Shown piece after piece: positions 53,441-63,825 of a DNA stretch of 64,000 nt. The notes below the pieces were generated by a model that searched no databases, was not told the origin of the DNA, and saw nothing but the letters and a program-made list of their open reading frames with translations. The DNA comes from Metabacillus arenae (GTDB taxonomy: Bacteria; Bacillota; Bacilli; Bacillales; Bacillaceae): positions 107,769 to 171,768 of the forward strand of contig NZ_JACXAI010000010.1 in NCBI RefSeq assembly GCF_014773385.1. The letters run 5' to 3'. Each line of letters opens with the position of its first letter. The stretch's first letter is position 1. A program made the translations under genes and the position numbers.

Positions 53441-55234
53441 ATGTTCCTAAAAGAAGAACTTGAACAAGTACTTGATAAAGAGAGATGGAAGGAAGTTAAT
53501 CAAAAGCTGCTAGCGAAAATGTTAGCAGAATATATGTATGAGGATATGATTCATCCTGAAAAGGACGGCAATGTGTATGTGTTGGAAATTAACGAAGAAA
53601 AATTCTACCGATTTCATGCAGAGGAACGGTTATTTGATAGTTATGATGTGAAGGTTGATTCAATCGAAGTGTATGAAGAAGGTAAGTGGGTTGAGGCTGA
53701 TCGGGCTATTGATTTTTTACTGGATATTAAACCCTTGATCGGAATGTCTCCTGATACGACTGGACATTTAATTCGAGAACTTAACCATACACTGCTGGCA
53801 GATTTGCATTTACTTGAAAACGCAAAAAAGACGTCTGATGAGCTTGTTGATGTCGACTATGCAGAGCTTGAGGGAGAAATGACAGGCCATCCATGGATTA
53901 CGTATAACAAGGGGAGAATCGGTTTTGGTTATGATGATTACTTAAGATTTGCCCCAGAGCAGCAAAAGCTTGTAAAGCTCTATTGGATAGCTGTTCACAA
54001 ATCCAGGTCAACCTTCAGCACGGTAAATGGCCTAAATTATAATAAAGTCCTATCAGATGAATTAGATCATGGGACGATTGAGAAGTTTACTGACCTGTTA
54101 GCAGGCAAAAGATTAATTGCAGACGATTATTACTTTATCCCAGTTCATGAATGGCAATGGAAAAACCATTTAATACAGAACTTTGTGGAGGATTTGGCGA
54201 TGGAGTTGATTGTTCCATTAGGAGAAGGTGAGGATCTCTATCTTCCCCAGCAATCCATCCGTACATTTGTAAATGTATCTTCTAAAGGAAAGCACCATGT
54301 CAAGCTGCCGATGAGCATTCTGAACACTCTTGTGTATCGAGGGCTGCCGTCAGAACGCACTTTAATTGCCCCAAAAATTACGGAGCATATTAAAGGAATT
54401 GCAGAGAAGGATGTTTTTCTAAAAGAGACATGTAAAGTGATTTTACCTGGAGAAATTGCCAGCGCAAACGTGGATCAACGTCACTATCAACGACTAGATC
54501 AGGCTCCATATCAATACTTGGAGATGTTAGGCTGCATTTGGAGAGAAAGCATTTATACGTATTTGGAGGAAGGAGAAAATCATGTCACATTGGCTGCCTT
54601 GTTATATGAAGATAAAAAGGGCAAACCTTTTGTAAAAAGCTTGATTGAAAAATCTGGCTTATCAGCAGATGAATGGATAAAAACATTGTTTAATGTAGTG
54701 ATGCCGCCGCTTCTTCATTACTTGTATCAATACGGAACAGTATTCTCTCCCCATGGACAAAATACAATTCTTGTATTAAAAGATTATAAGCCGCATCGTT
54801 TGGCAATCAAGGATTTCGTAGATGACGTTAACATAAGTGATCAACCATTCCCTGAATTAGAAGCATTAACAGAGGATTTGAAAAAAGTTCTTCGCAGTGA
54901 GCCGCCAGAAGGCTTAACACAATTTATTTTTACCGGACTGTTTATTTGTCACCTGCGTTACTTGTCCAGTATAATGGTTAACCAGGATTTGCTAGATGAA
55001 ACACGATTCTGGGAATTGCTAAGCCAATCTATCAAAGACTACCAAAAAGCTTTTCCTCACTTAGAGGAGCGCTTTAAACTATTCGATTTTTTCAAGCCGC
55101 AGCTGACAAAGCTTTGTCTAAATCGAAATCGTATGGTGGATTACGGTTATGGAGATGATGATGACCGCCCTCATGCTTCAGAGTTTGGAAAGGTAAACAA
55201 TGCGCTGGCGGGCTTTAGGGAGCAGCCTGTATAG
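53441..55234 (+). CDS. IucA/IucC-family NIS synthetase (RhbF-like)
   Basis: Second citrate-using synthetase, 597 residues. EGEMTGHPWITYNKGRIGFG, FIPVHEWQWKN, KLPMSILNTLVYRGLPSERT and PHGQNTILVLKDYKPHRLAIKDFVDDV are typical of the IucC-like class that adds the second arm. Last gene of the operon, RBS AAAGGGGAG, followed by a strong terminator. No exporter or uptake gene follows, so secretion and ferri-siderophore uptake must be encoded elsewhere. Confidence 0.93.
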   Translation: MFLKEELEQVLDKERWKEVNQKLLAKMLAEYMYEDMIHPEKDGNVYVLEINEEKFYRFHAEERLFDSYDVKVDSIEVYEEGKWVEADRAIDFLLDIKPLIGMSPDTTGHLIRELNHTLLADLHLLENAKKTSDELVDVDYAELEGEMTGHPWITYNKGRIGFGYDDYLRFAPEQQKLVKLYWIAVHKSRSTFSTVNGLNYNKVLSDELDHGTIEKFTDLLAGKRLIADDYYFIPVHEWQWKNHLIQNFVEDLAMELIVPLGEGEDLYLPQQSIRTFVNVSSKGKHHVKLPMSILNTLVYRGLPSERTLIAPKITEHIKGIAEKDVFLKETCKVILPGEIASANVDQRHYQRLDQAPYQYLEMLGCIWRESIYTYLEEGENHVTLAALLYEDKKGKPFVKSLIEKSGLSADEWIKTLFNVVMPPLLHYLYQYGTVFSPHGQNTILVLKDYKPHRLAIKDFVDDVNISDQPFPELEALTEDLKKVLRSEPPEGLTQFIFTGLFICHLRYLSSIMVNQDLLDETRFWELLSQSIKDYQKAFPHLEERFKLFDFFKPQLTKLCLNRNRMVDYGYGDDDDRPHASEFGKVNNALAGFREQPV

Positions 55235-55240
55235 TAAGGG

Positions 55241-55275
55241 AAAAGACTACCGGTTTTTTGGTAGTCTTTTATATT
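55241..55275 (+). terminator. Terminator of the siderophore operon
   Basis: Eleven-base perfect stem AAAAGACTACC / GGTAGTCTTTT with an 8-base loop, 7 bases after the stop codon. Confidence 0.9.
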
Positions 55276-55289
55276 ATAGCGTCAGAAAG

Positions 55290-55392
55290 TCCAGCTCCGA
55301 GCGCCATCGGCCCTTAGGTCTCAGGGTCAATCCGCCCGAGAAGGTTAAAGAACAACCTTCTCGGGCGGCTCGCCTTCTGCGCTTTTCGTTCT
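55290..55392 (+). repeat. Interspersed repeat, copy 1
   Basis: Begins TCCAGCTCCGAGCGCCATCG, continues through CTTAGGTCTCAGGGTCAATC and ends GCGCTTTTCGTTC. The first 45 bases and the GCTTTTCGTTC end reappear inverted at 61092-61192. Non-coding, GC-richer than its surroundings, and internally palindromic (GCCCGAGAAGGTT / AACCTTCTCGGGC). Confidence 0.75.
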
Positions 55393-55432
55393 ATGCAACC
55401 ATAAGTAAGTAGAAGTATTTATATGATAGTCC

Positions 55433-55532
55433 ATTTCCAGCTCAAGTTCATGACCAGCTTTCTGATTCTCTCAATAAAAGCAATGCGCTCGTCTTTTGCT
55501 TACCCAAGGTCGAACGCTTTTCGTTCCTGTTG
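55433..55532 (+). repeat. Degenerate member of the interspersed repeat family
   Basis: Starts TTCCAGCTCAAG and ends ACGCTTTTCGTTCC, with GCGCTCGTC inside, so it shares ends and spacing with copy 1 but little of the middle. Confidence 0.35.
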
Positions 55533-55770
55533 AAGAACTTGCTAATATAACGGGGTGTTAGCCAATAAATCGTTTTGCTAGCTAGTAAACAGAAGATAAG
55601 TACAGTATATTTTTAAATCGGAAAGTAAATTTGCCGATCAGGCAAATTTATGAAAGGAATCGGAAAATAAAATCTGTGATAAGGAAAGTAAACGCTTTTT
55701 AAAAGTCAATAACAAGATAAAGCAGCTAATAATTGCTTTTATAATAGAAGAGTTTTAGTAAAATAAATAG

Positions 55771-55811
55771 AAAAGCGTCCGTGTGAGCGAAACTCATACC
55801 GACGCTTTTTT
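55771..55811 (-). terminator. Terminator of brnQ
   Basis: AAAAGCGTC / GACGCTTTT outer stem with an inner GTGTGAG / CTCATAC stem, directly past the brnQ stop. Leftward flank T-rich. Confidence 0.8.
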
Positions 55812-55812
55812 C

Positions 55813-57150
55813 TTAGTTTTCCGATTTAGCAAGTTTATGGACAGGGGTCCGATGCTGTATAACAAACCCAACGAGAATCCCAATAATAGCTGGGATTACC
55901 CAGCCTAAACCTTGCGAATAGAATGGGATGTTTTCATAGACAGAGACAATACCTTTTAAATTTATCCCCATTCCGGTAAGCCCTTCGACAAAACTGATAA
56001 CAGCCGACCCAATCATTCCGCCTACATAGACAGGCTGACCAGCATTCAACTCATTTTGGAAGAGTGATAATAAAATCAGAACGATTGTTAATGGATAAAT
56101 CATCGTTAAGACCGGAACAGAATATTCAATGATATTGGTGAGTCCTAAGTTTGAAATGGTTGCGCTTATTAAGCAAAAAATCAATACATATTGTTTATAT
56201 GTTATTTTTGGATACAGCTTTTCAAAATACTGACTGCAGGCGACAACTAATCCAACAGTTGTTGTAAAGCAAGCTAAAGTTAACACTGTTCCAAGTAAAA
56301 CCAAGCCGATATTACCTAATAATGCTGTTACCATGGAAACCAAAATTTCTCCGCCATTTGCGGTAATCCCAAGTGATTGGGTAGTAGAGCCAAGATAACC
56401 TAATGAGATATAAACCAATGCCAATCCGAGTGCTGCAATGGTGCCAACTTTAATGGTTAGCTTTTCAATGTGCTTTTTACTAGTGATCCCCTGTTGTTTC
56501 ATTAAGGTAATCACAACAATTCCGAAGGTAACAGATGCCAAAGCATCCATTGTTAAATACCCTTCAGTAAACCCTTTGAAAAACACGCCATCTTGATAGC
56601 TTTCTTGGGGTGAACCCATTGTCCCAATTGGCAGAATTAGTCCTTTCCCTACTAAAATAGCGATTATAACAAGAATGGCTGGTGTTAAAATATTCCCAAT
56701 TCTGTCAACAAGCTTAGAAGGATTCAAGCAAACCCAATAGGCAATTGCAAAATAAATAATCGCGTATAGTAAAAGCGCTAGTGCAGGCTGGTTTGCCAAC
56801 TGCTCAGGCAATAAACCTGAAATACCTGTTTCAAAACTAACAGTTGCTGTACGCGGAATAGCAAAGAACGGACCTATCGTAAGATAAAGAATACTAGTAA
56901 ATATTACACCGAATATCGGGTGAACCTTACTGGAAAGGCCTTCCAAATCTGAACCTGTTTTAGCAACTGCGATAATACCGAGCAAAGGCAGACCAACTGC
57001 CGTAATAATAAAGCCCGAAATTGCTGCCCAAAAGTTTGTTCCGGCAGCTTGACCAATCGATGGGGGGAAAATGAGGTTCCCGGCACCGAAGAATAAAGCA
57101 AACAGCATTAATCCCATAAAGACTGTCTGTTTTAAGGAAATGTTCTTCAT
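55813..57150 (-). CDS. brnQ: Branched-chain amino acid:cation symporter BrnQ
   Basis: LIVCS-family transporter, 445 residues, 12 membrane segments. FMGLMLFALFFGAGNLIFPP at the N-terminus and GPFFAIPRTATVSFETG are the family signatures. It imports leucine, isoleucine and valine with Na+ or H+. RBS AAGGAGC 9 bases before the ATG. Monocistronic. No T-box or other leader element could be seen in the 363 bases upstream, which hold the tandem repeats. Confidence 0.94.
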   Translation of the reverse strand: MKNISLKQTVFMGLMLFALFFGAGNLIFPPSIGQAAGTNFWAAISGFIITAVGLPLLGIIAVAKTGSDLEGLSSKVHPIFGVIFTSILYLTIGPFFAIPRTATVSFETGISGLLPEQLANQPALALLLYAIIYFAIAYWVCLNPSKLVDRIGNILTPAILVIIAILVGKGLILPIGTMGSPQESYQDGVFFKGFTEGYLTMDALASVTFGIVVITLMKQQGITSKKHIEKLTIKVGTIAALGLALVYISLGYLGSTTQSLGITANGGEILVSMVTALLGNIGLVLLGTVLTLACFTTTVGLVVACSQYFEKLYPKITYKQYVLIFCLISATISNLGLTNIIEYSVPVLTMIYPLTIVLILLSLFQNELNAGQPVYVGGMIGSAVISFVEGLTGMGINLKGIVSVYENIPFYSQGLGWVIPAIIGILVGFVIQHRTPVHKLAKSEN

Positions 57151-57513
57151 ACCGGTATGCTCCTTTCTGATAATTAATTATTCTGAAAATTGAAGAAAAC
57201 ACGCTTATCAACAATGAAACCTATCATATCACAACTTTCGACAAATTCCAACAAAGAATTATTATTGTATCATAATTATTTTTTATTAAAATAGTATGTA
57301 CAAATTAGCCTGTCCGATTTCGCACATAGCCTGTAGATCGCTCATAGAAAGAGCTATTTCGCTCATAGGTAGGCTACCCAAATTCGCACATAGCCCGGAC
57401 ATCGCTCATAGAAAGAGCTATTTCGCTCATAGGCTACCCGAATTCGCTCACAGCCTGCCTATCCTTAAAGAAAGAGCCTATTCGCACATTTCACCTTTCC
57501 AAAATATTACTGC
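57151..57513. other. Gap of 363 bases, mostly tandem repeats
   Basis: 57151-57300 is AT-rich and should contain the brnQ promoter. 57305-57490 is the imperfect tandem repeat listed separately. Confidence 0.5.
57305..57490. repeat. Imperfect tandem repeats with TTCGCNCATAG core
   Basis: Units begin with TTCGCACATAGCC at 57319 and 57383 and TTCGCTCACAGCC at 57433. They share ATCGCTCATAGAAAGAGCTA then TTTCGCTCATAGG, with unit lengths of about 64 and 50 bases. A plus-strand open frame across them is only a product of the repetition. Confidence 0.8.
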
Positions 57514-58224
57514 TTACTTATACAACTGAATTTTTACTTTATTGTTTTCTTCTAAGGTTGCAAGCAGTACGTCCTGTATTTCCACCTGATATGTCTGGAT
57601 AATCTGTTCTTTCAACCATTGCTCGTTTTTCCCTGAATGGTTCAAATGAACGAAGTCAATCTTTCCATCTTTAATAATTGGCTGTGGCAGGCTGAATGCT
57701 TTGGGCTGCAGATTGAGATCTGAAGCTGTCACTGTTTGATAAGTTGGTTTGAGAAAAATTGACATCGTTCCATCTGGTTCCCACAAAGCCAGCGCTACCT
57801 TATAAATGTCTTCTATCTTTTCTTTTCTTAATTGTGATAGCAGGTACTCAACGGATATCCTTGCTTTTCTTAGATTTTTATAAAAAATTTGTCCATTTTT
57901 TATAAGAGGAAAAGGAGCGGGATCGAGAAATTTCTTAAGGTTCCCCCATTTTAAACTAAGAAAAACAGCAAACAAATATAATATGACAAGGACAGACATA
58001 GTAATCATAGACCCTTTTAATCCTAGTTCTTCATCTGATAATGGATGGGCAATGATGTTTCCCAATAATAGTGCCATGACGAAATCGAGCAGCCTCAATT
58101 GAGAAATTGACCGCTGCCCCATTATTTTTGCTGCCCCTAACAAAAAGAAAAAAGAAACACACGCCCGCAGTATCCAATCAAGCTCTGTCAGTGTTTCTTT
58201 ACTATGAAAAAAATCCACTATCAT
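57514..58224 (-). CDS. DUF421 membrane protein (YetF family)
   Basis: 236 residues. Three N-terminal membrane helices (ILRACVSFFFLLGAAKIMG, LLDFVMALLLGNIIAHP, ITMSVLVILYLFAVFLSL) are followed by a cytosolic domain with the family features PFPLIKNGQIFYKNLRKARISVEYLLSQLR and a C-terminal KNEQWLKEQI block. Family members occur in several copies in spore formers; their role is poorly known. RBS GGAGGAG. Confidence 0.88.
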   Translation of the reverse strand: MIVDFFHSKETLTELDWILRACVSFFFLLGAAKIMGQRSISQLRLLDFVMALLLGNIIAHPLSDEELGLKGSMITMSVLVILYLFAVFLSLKWGNLKKFLDPAPFPLIKNGQIFYKNLRKARISVEYLLSQLRKEKIEDIYKVALALWEPDGTMSIFLKPTYQTVTASDLNLQPKAFSLPQPIIKDGKIDFVHLNHSGKNEQWLKEQIIQTYQVEIQDVLLATLEENNKVKIQLYK

Positions 58225-58347
58225 TCCAGCTCCTCCGCGCTTATTACTAGTTGTTATTATTTCCTGATTATTAAACTTTCTATTACAGCTTTCAAAAGGT
58301 TTGTAGGTATTTTTAAGATGCAGATGGAATTAAGGAAAAAACACTAG

Positions 58348-58452
58348 GACCAAGAGGGGCAATTAGAAAGCCTTGTAAAAGAAACGTATCATTTAATAGA
58401 AGTAGATCATTTCAGCAAAAACTATGACTGGTCTAAAATAATGCCTTATTAG
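58348..58452 (+). pseudogene. C-terminal gene fragment, unknown family
   Basis: A 34-codon frame, DQEGQLESLVKETYHLI then EVDHFSKNYDWSKIMPY, ends in a stop; an in-frame stop sits directly upstream. The composition is protein-like, including an aromatic-rich tail. It is probably the end of a lost gene. Confidence 0.4.
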
Positions 58453-58461
58453 GCCAATCGT

Positions 58462-58776
58462 TTATTTTCGGAATTCCTCATACATAAACACCATTTCTTT
58501 TACAAGTTCTCCCATTGTTTCCGTTGTCATCATTAAATCCTCTGCGTGCAGAGTAAGTAGTGAAACGGGGACTTTTTCTCCTGCAGCTTCTTTTTGTATG
58601 AGCTGACTGTGAACTTTATGACCTTCAGATAAAAGGAGTGCCGCCTCTTTCACCTTTAACCCAGCCTCTTCAAATTTTGATTCCCTTCCAAGCTTCAAAG
58701 CCTCCATAAAGCTGCTTCGGGCAGCTCCTGCCTGACTAATTATTTGAAAACAAATGAGTTCCATCTTCTCTGTCAT
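58462..58776 (-). CDS. PTS lactose/cellobiose-type EIIA
   Basis: 104-residue helical EIIA of the Lac family, a trimer that passes phosphate from HPr to EIIB. Phospho-acceptor H77 in LLTLHAEDLMMTTET, and ICFQIISQAGAARSSFMEALKLGR at the start are typical. Separated from the EIIC gene by about 230 bases that hold a member of the interspersed repeat family. RBS AAGGAGGC. Confidence 0.92.
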   Translation of the reverse strand: MTEKMELICFQIISQAGAARSSFMEALKLGRESKFEEAGLKVKEAALLLSEGHKVHSQLIQKEAAGEKVPVSLLTLHAEDLMMTTETMGELVKEMVFMYEEFRK

Positions 58777-58899
58777 TACTTAAGCCTCCTTCGTTATGTG
58801 AATCATTGTAGATAAAAATATACTGCTTTTTACTATCCGTACCTAACTTAATAATGAGTATGGAGGGATTTTAAATTCCCAATTTTTTCTCTGTATAAA

Positions 58900-59000
58900 T
58901 CCAGCTTCAACCGCTATTGCTCCCTGTCACAAGCTTTCGACCAGAGCAACCTTCTGACCGAAAGCTCAAGTGTTTGTCGCTGAAAGGCGGTTCCCTCTGG
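58900..59000 (+). repeat. Interspersed repeat, copy 3, inside the PTS operon
   Basis: Starts TCCAGCTTCAACCGC and contains CAAGTGTTTGTCGCTGAAAG, comparable to the TCCAGC end and the AGTGCTTGTCGCCGAAGG part of copy 2 (read on its minus strand). It separates the EIIA gene from the EIIBC pair and abuts the EIIC stop codon. Confidence 0.6.
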
Positions 59001-59004
59001 TCTT

Positions 59005-60354
59005 TCATCCGCTAAAATTATTTTGGTTTTCAATTGACTCTTTTGCGTCTACATTTGCTGTCTTATTGGCAGCCATTACAAATGGCAAGTAAACAATAGT
59101 AGAGACAGCTAAACAGAGGAAGCCTACTAAGAGAGCAATCCAATTACCTCCTGTGCCTAGAAATGGAATGAGCGGACCCGGTGTCGTCCAAGGAACAGCA
59201 TAAGCAATAGGCGGGATAAACTGAAACTCAATGAAAAGATAGCCGATAAACGTATTAATAGCCGGAACAATAATAAATGGAATAATAAAAATTGGGTTTA
59301 ACACGACCGGAAGCCCAAAAATTACTGGTTCATTAATGTTAAAGAGACCTGGGGCGATCGATAGTTTTCCAATATCTCTGTATTCCTGACGTTTCGATGC
59401 TATGAAGATGGCGATAAGGAGGCCAAGTGTCATTCCAGATCCGCCATAATTAGCAAATGCATCATTTAAGACCCAGGTTTCAGGATAAGGTGCTCCCCAA
59501 GGGGATCCAGTTTTTGCAACAAATTCTAAGTTCTGAAGGTTTGCTTCAGTGAAAATTGTTTCACGAATAGCCGCAATTGTGTTTGGACCATGAATACCAA
59601 AAATCCATAAAAAGTTTGCAATAATTCCAAGTAAAATGACGGTAAAGACATTTGTCCCCATCTCTTTTAAAGGAGATTGTAAAACTTTGTATACTAGGTC
59701 ATGCAATCCTTGTGGAGCAATAAAGGTAATAAAATAGCTTAATAATGCAAAGATAACTGTAATAATTACGATTGGAAATAGTACTTTAAATGTTCGTGCG
59801 ACTGCTGGAGGTACTTGGGGAGGCATGCTTATCTGCAGCCGTTTTGCATGAGAAAGGCGCCCGAATAACTCACCCACTAAAATTCCGACAATGAGCGCTA
59901 CAAAAAGACCTTGAGCACCCAGCCATTGGGTAGTTAAGAAGTTCTGGTTTTCAATAACCGAATAAGGAGTGTAAATAATAAAATAACAGGATACAGACGT
60001 TAAACCGCAAAGAAGGTCATCTGCTTTCAAAGAAATGGCCATATTCCGACCTACCAAAAAGACAACTAATATGGCCATGATATCCAGAGAGCCCCGCAAA
60101 ACTGGGGTGAAGATTTGCTGTGCATCCGCTAAGTTAGGAAAAAGCTTTTCTAAAAAGAGAATTTTCGCAATAAATCCGTCTGGAGAAAGAATAGCAAAAT
60201 TTAAGAGGATAATAATTGACCCTGCCATAATAATAGGGAACGAAAGGATGAATGCATCCCTGATTGCACAAATATGACGCTGTGAGTTTAACTTGGTTGC
60301 AATCGGTACTAAAATCCGTTCAACAACTGACTCGAATTTCTGCATGAAGCTCAT
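59005..60354 (-). CDS. PTS lactose/cellobiose-type EIIC permease
   Basis: Membrane permease of 449 residues, about ten segments. ILLGIIANFLWIFGIHGPNTIAA, GSGMTLGLLIA, FNINEPVIFGLPVVLNPI and PWTTPGPLIPFLGTGG are signatures of the cellobiose/chitobiose branch. It takes up a beta-linked disaccharide, delivered as its 6'-phosphate. No phospho-beta-glucosidase gene is adjacent. The short C-terminal tail ends right at an interspersed repeat and may have been trimmed by its insertion. Confidence 0.92.
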   Translation of the reverse strand: MSFMQKFESVVERILVPIATKLNSQRHICAIRDAFILSFPIIMAGSIIILLNFAILSPDGFIAKILFLEKLFPNLADAQQIFTPVLRGSLDIMAILVVFLVGRNMAISLKADDLLCGLTSVSCYFIIYTPYSVIENQNFLTTQWLGAQGLFVALIVGILVGELFGRLSHAKRLQISMPPQVPPAVARTFKVLFPIVIITVIFALLSYFITFIAPQGLHDLVYKVLQSPLKEMGTNVFTVILLGIIANFLWIFGIHGPNTIAAIRETIFTEANLQNLEFVAKTGSPWGAPYPETWVLNDAFANYGGSGMTLGLLIAIFIASKRQEYRDIGKLSIAPGLFNINEPVIFGLPVVLNPIFIIPFIIVPAINTFIGYLFIEFQFIPPIAYAVPWTTPGPLIPFLGTGGNWIALLVGFLCLAVSTIVYLPFVMAANKTANVDAKESIENQNNFSG

Positions 60355-60370
60355 AAGTACACCCCCAAGT

Positions 60371-60676
60371 TTATTGATTCATAAGCTGAAGAGCTCTTTC
60401 TAGAACGGCCTTTCCGTTCATTGTCCCATAGTCACGCATATTAATAACTTCAATTGGGATCCCAGCAGGAATGATGGACTCAACTTGAGACTTTTGGTAG
60501 CGGACCTGTGGCCCCAATAGAACAACATCGACTTTGTCTGCAACAGAACTGCATTCTGAGATCGGCAATGCAAAAATCTCGATCGATTCCCCAATCGAAT
60601 CAGCATGCTCATTCATCTTCGTAACTAGCAAACTAGTTGACATTCCTGCAGCACATACAAGTAAAATATTTTTCAT
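60371..60676 (-). CDS. PTS lactose/cellobiose-type EIIB
   Basis: 101-residue cytosolic EIIB. Phospho-acceptor C8 in ILLVCAAGMSTSLLVTKM, and VVLLGPQVRYQ completes the family pattern. First gene of the EIIB-EIIC-(repeat)-EIIA order, RBS GGAGG. A perfect cre site lies 83 bases before the start codon. Confidence 0.93.
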   Translation of the reverse strand: MKNILLVCAAGMSTSLLVTKMNEHADSIGESIEIFALPISECSSVADKVDVVLLGPQVRYQKSQVESIIPAGIPIEVINMRDYGTMNGKAVLERALQLMNQ

Positions 60677-60758
60677 TTTTTCAATCCTCCACTCTACTAT
60701 TTTTTCAGATATTTCTGCTCATTTTTCTCAACCAATTGTGTCTGGTTAATATATTTTA

Positions 60759-60772
60759 TGATAACGCTTTCA
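60759..60772. promoter_or_regulatory. cre (CcpA-binding) site of the cellobiose-type PTS operon
   Basis: TGATAACGCTTTCA matches TGWNANCGNTNWCA at all defined positions. It overlaps the likely promoter region of the leftward operon, implying catabolite repression. Confidence 0.75.
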
Positions 60773-61091
60773 TATGATGCTTTAAATAGGAATCGACGAT
60801 TAAGTTTTTTGTTTCAATCGTAGGAATGTGCTTCGTTTGTGGAACAGGATGTTTTCTTAGAATTTTTTTATTGGGAAATATGGACTCGATATAGTTTTGA
60901 AGGTTTTCTGAAATGTAAGTTCCCGGGTTTGTCAGATTTGAGTAATAATTTGTGGAAGTAGAGATGAATGTACAATTATTTCGCTGATGTAGAGTTAGTC
61001 TAAAGCATGCAAATAATCGGATGAAAGGTGCCTTTATTTCCGTAAGCACCGTTTAATAATTACCAACCTTGAAACTCTCAATTATGAAATG

Positions 61092-61192
61092 AGAACGAAA
61101 AGCACAGAGCGCTAGTCCTTCGGCGACAAGCACTCGGGCGAGCAGGCAGGGATTGACCCTGAGACCTAGGGGCGATGGCGCTCGGAGCTGGA
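61092..61192 (-). repeat. Interspersed repeat, copy 2 (inverted relative to copy 1)
   Basis: On the minus strand it starts TCCAGCTCCGAGCGCCATCG, continues CCTAGGTCTCAGGGTCAATC and ends GTGCTTTTCGTTC, nearly identical to the ends of copy 1. With copy 1 it forms a long inverted repeat flanking the brnQ-to-PTS segment. Confidence 0.75.
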
Positions 61193-61255
61193 CAAAGATA
61201 ACATTCTTTATCACGTTAATACTTTAATTAACTTAAATTTTCTTAACTGATCAAA

Positions 61256-61285
61256 AAGCAGGCTGCTTTTGCAGCCTGCTTACTC
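61256..61285 (-). terminator. Leftward terminator behind the thiC transcript
   Basis: Perfect 11-base stem AAGCAGGCTGC / GCAGCCTGCTT with a TTTT loop. Leftward tail TTTTGATC. Confidence 0.65.
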
Positions 61286-61441
61286 AATTATATTTAATAG
61301 TCTATTTTTTTCGTAATCTTTGATGCGATTGAAACATAGTCTCCCTGAAGTTGGAGGTGAGAAATGAGACTTGAAGCAATGCTTTCCTTTATTAACTGTC
61401 TTTTATACTACAAAAGTAGCAATCTTTTAGAAAAGCCCCTT

Positions 61442-63416
<1,975 letters not shown>

Positions 63417-63634
63417 TTAAGATAGCTCTTTTCTTATAGCTTGTTGCTAATTGATCTGAGAGTTCTGTAAATAAAGGCAATTGGTCAGTCAGCAATTGCT
63501 CCTAATTAGAACTCTGGCAGACTTAATGGCTCTGGATATCACCATTTTGTTTTACTAGCAACAAAGTGTACAAAAACAGCCTTTGAAATAGTGGTGGACA
63601 AGATCCGGTCGATACCAAATAGGAATAGATAGAA

Positions 63635-63674
63635 GAAAAATAAAAGCCGGATCCAAATAGATTGGACCCGGCTT
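63635..63674 (-). terminator. Riboswitch-controlled terminator of thiC
   Basis: Thirteen-base stem with one G-U pair (63644-63656 / 63662-63674). Leftward T-rich tail. It lies between the TPP aptamer and thiC. Confidence 0.82.
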
Positions 63675-63714
63675 GATACGCAGAAATAGAAGTATGTACT
63701 CATGGTACATGTTG

Positions 63715-63825
63715 ACTCTAACTTCCCCACGCTGGTATGATCCAGATCAGGTCCGAAGGGTCAAGAAACTTCATCGCGTTTCTCTCTCAGCCCAAACTCA
63801 TTTGGACCCCCCTAGTTATACTTAT
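63715..63825 (-). ncRNA. TPP riboswitch (THI element) upstream of thiC
   Basis: On the minus strand: CTAGGGGGGTCC, GGCTGAGAGAG, a variable stem, then GACCTGATCTGGATCATACC and AGCGTGGGGAAGT, all in the TPP aptamer order. Followed by a terminator and thiC. Confidence 0.95.

Larger units (their letters stand above)
55235..55812. other. Gap of 578 bases between siderophore operon and brnQ
   Basis: Contains the operon terminator, repeat copy 1 (55290-55392), a degenerate repeat (about 55433-55532), about 230 AT-rich bases without features, and the brnQ terminator. Confidence 0.5.
60677..61441. other. Gap of about 765 bases upstream of the PTS operon
   Basis: Contains the cre site, a doubtful leftward open frame (60756-61049, no RBS), repeat copy 2 (61092-61192) and a terminator (61256-61285). 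The rest shows nothing recognisable. Confidence 0.45.

Noticed and set aside
57296..57529. Plus-strand open frame of 77 codons
   Set aside because: It is created by the tandem TTCGCNCATAG repeats; no RBS, no protein-like pattern apart from the repetition.
60756..61049. Minus-strand open frame of 97 codons (ends LIVDSYLKHHMKALS)
   Set aside because: No RBS before its GTG and no recognisable family; it could be the relic of a PTS regulator but cannot be supported from sequence alone.
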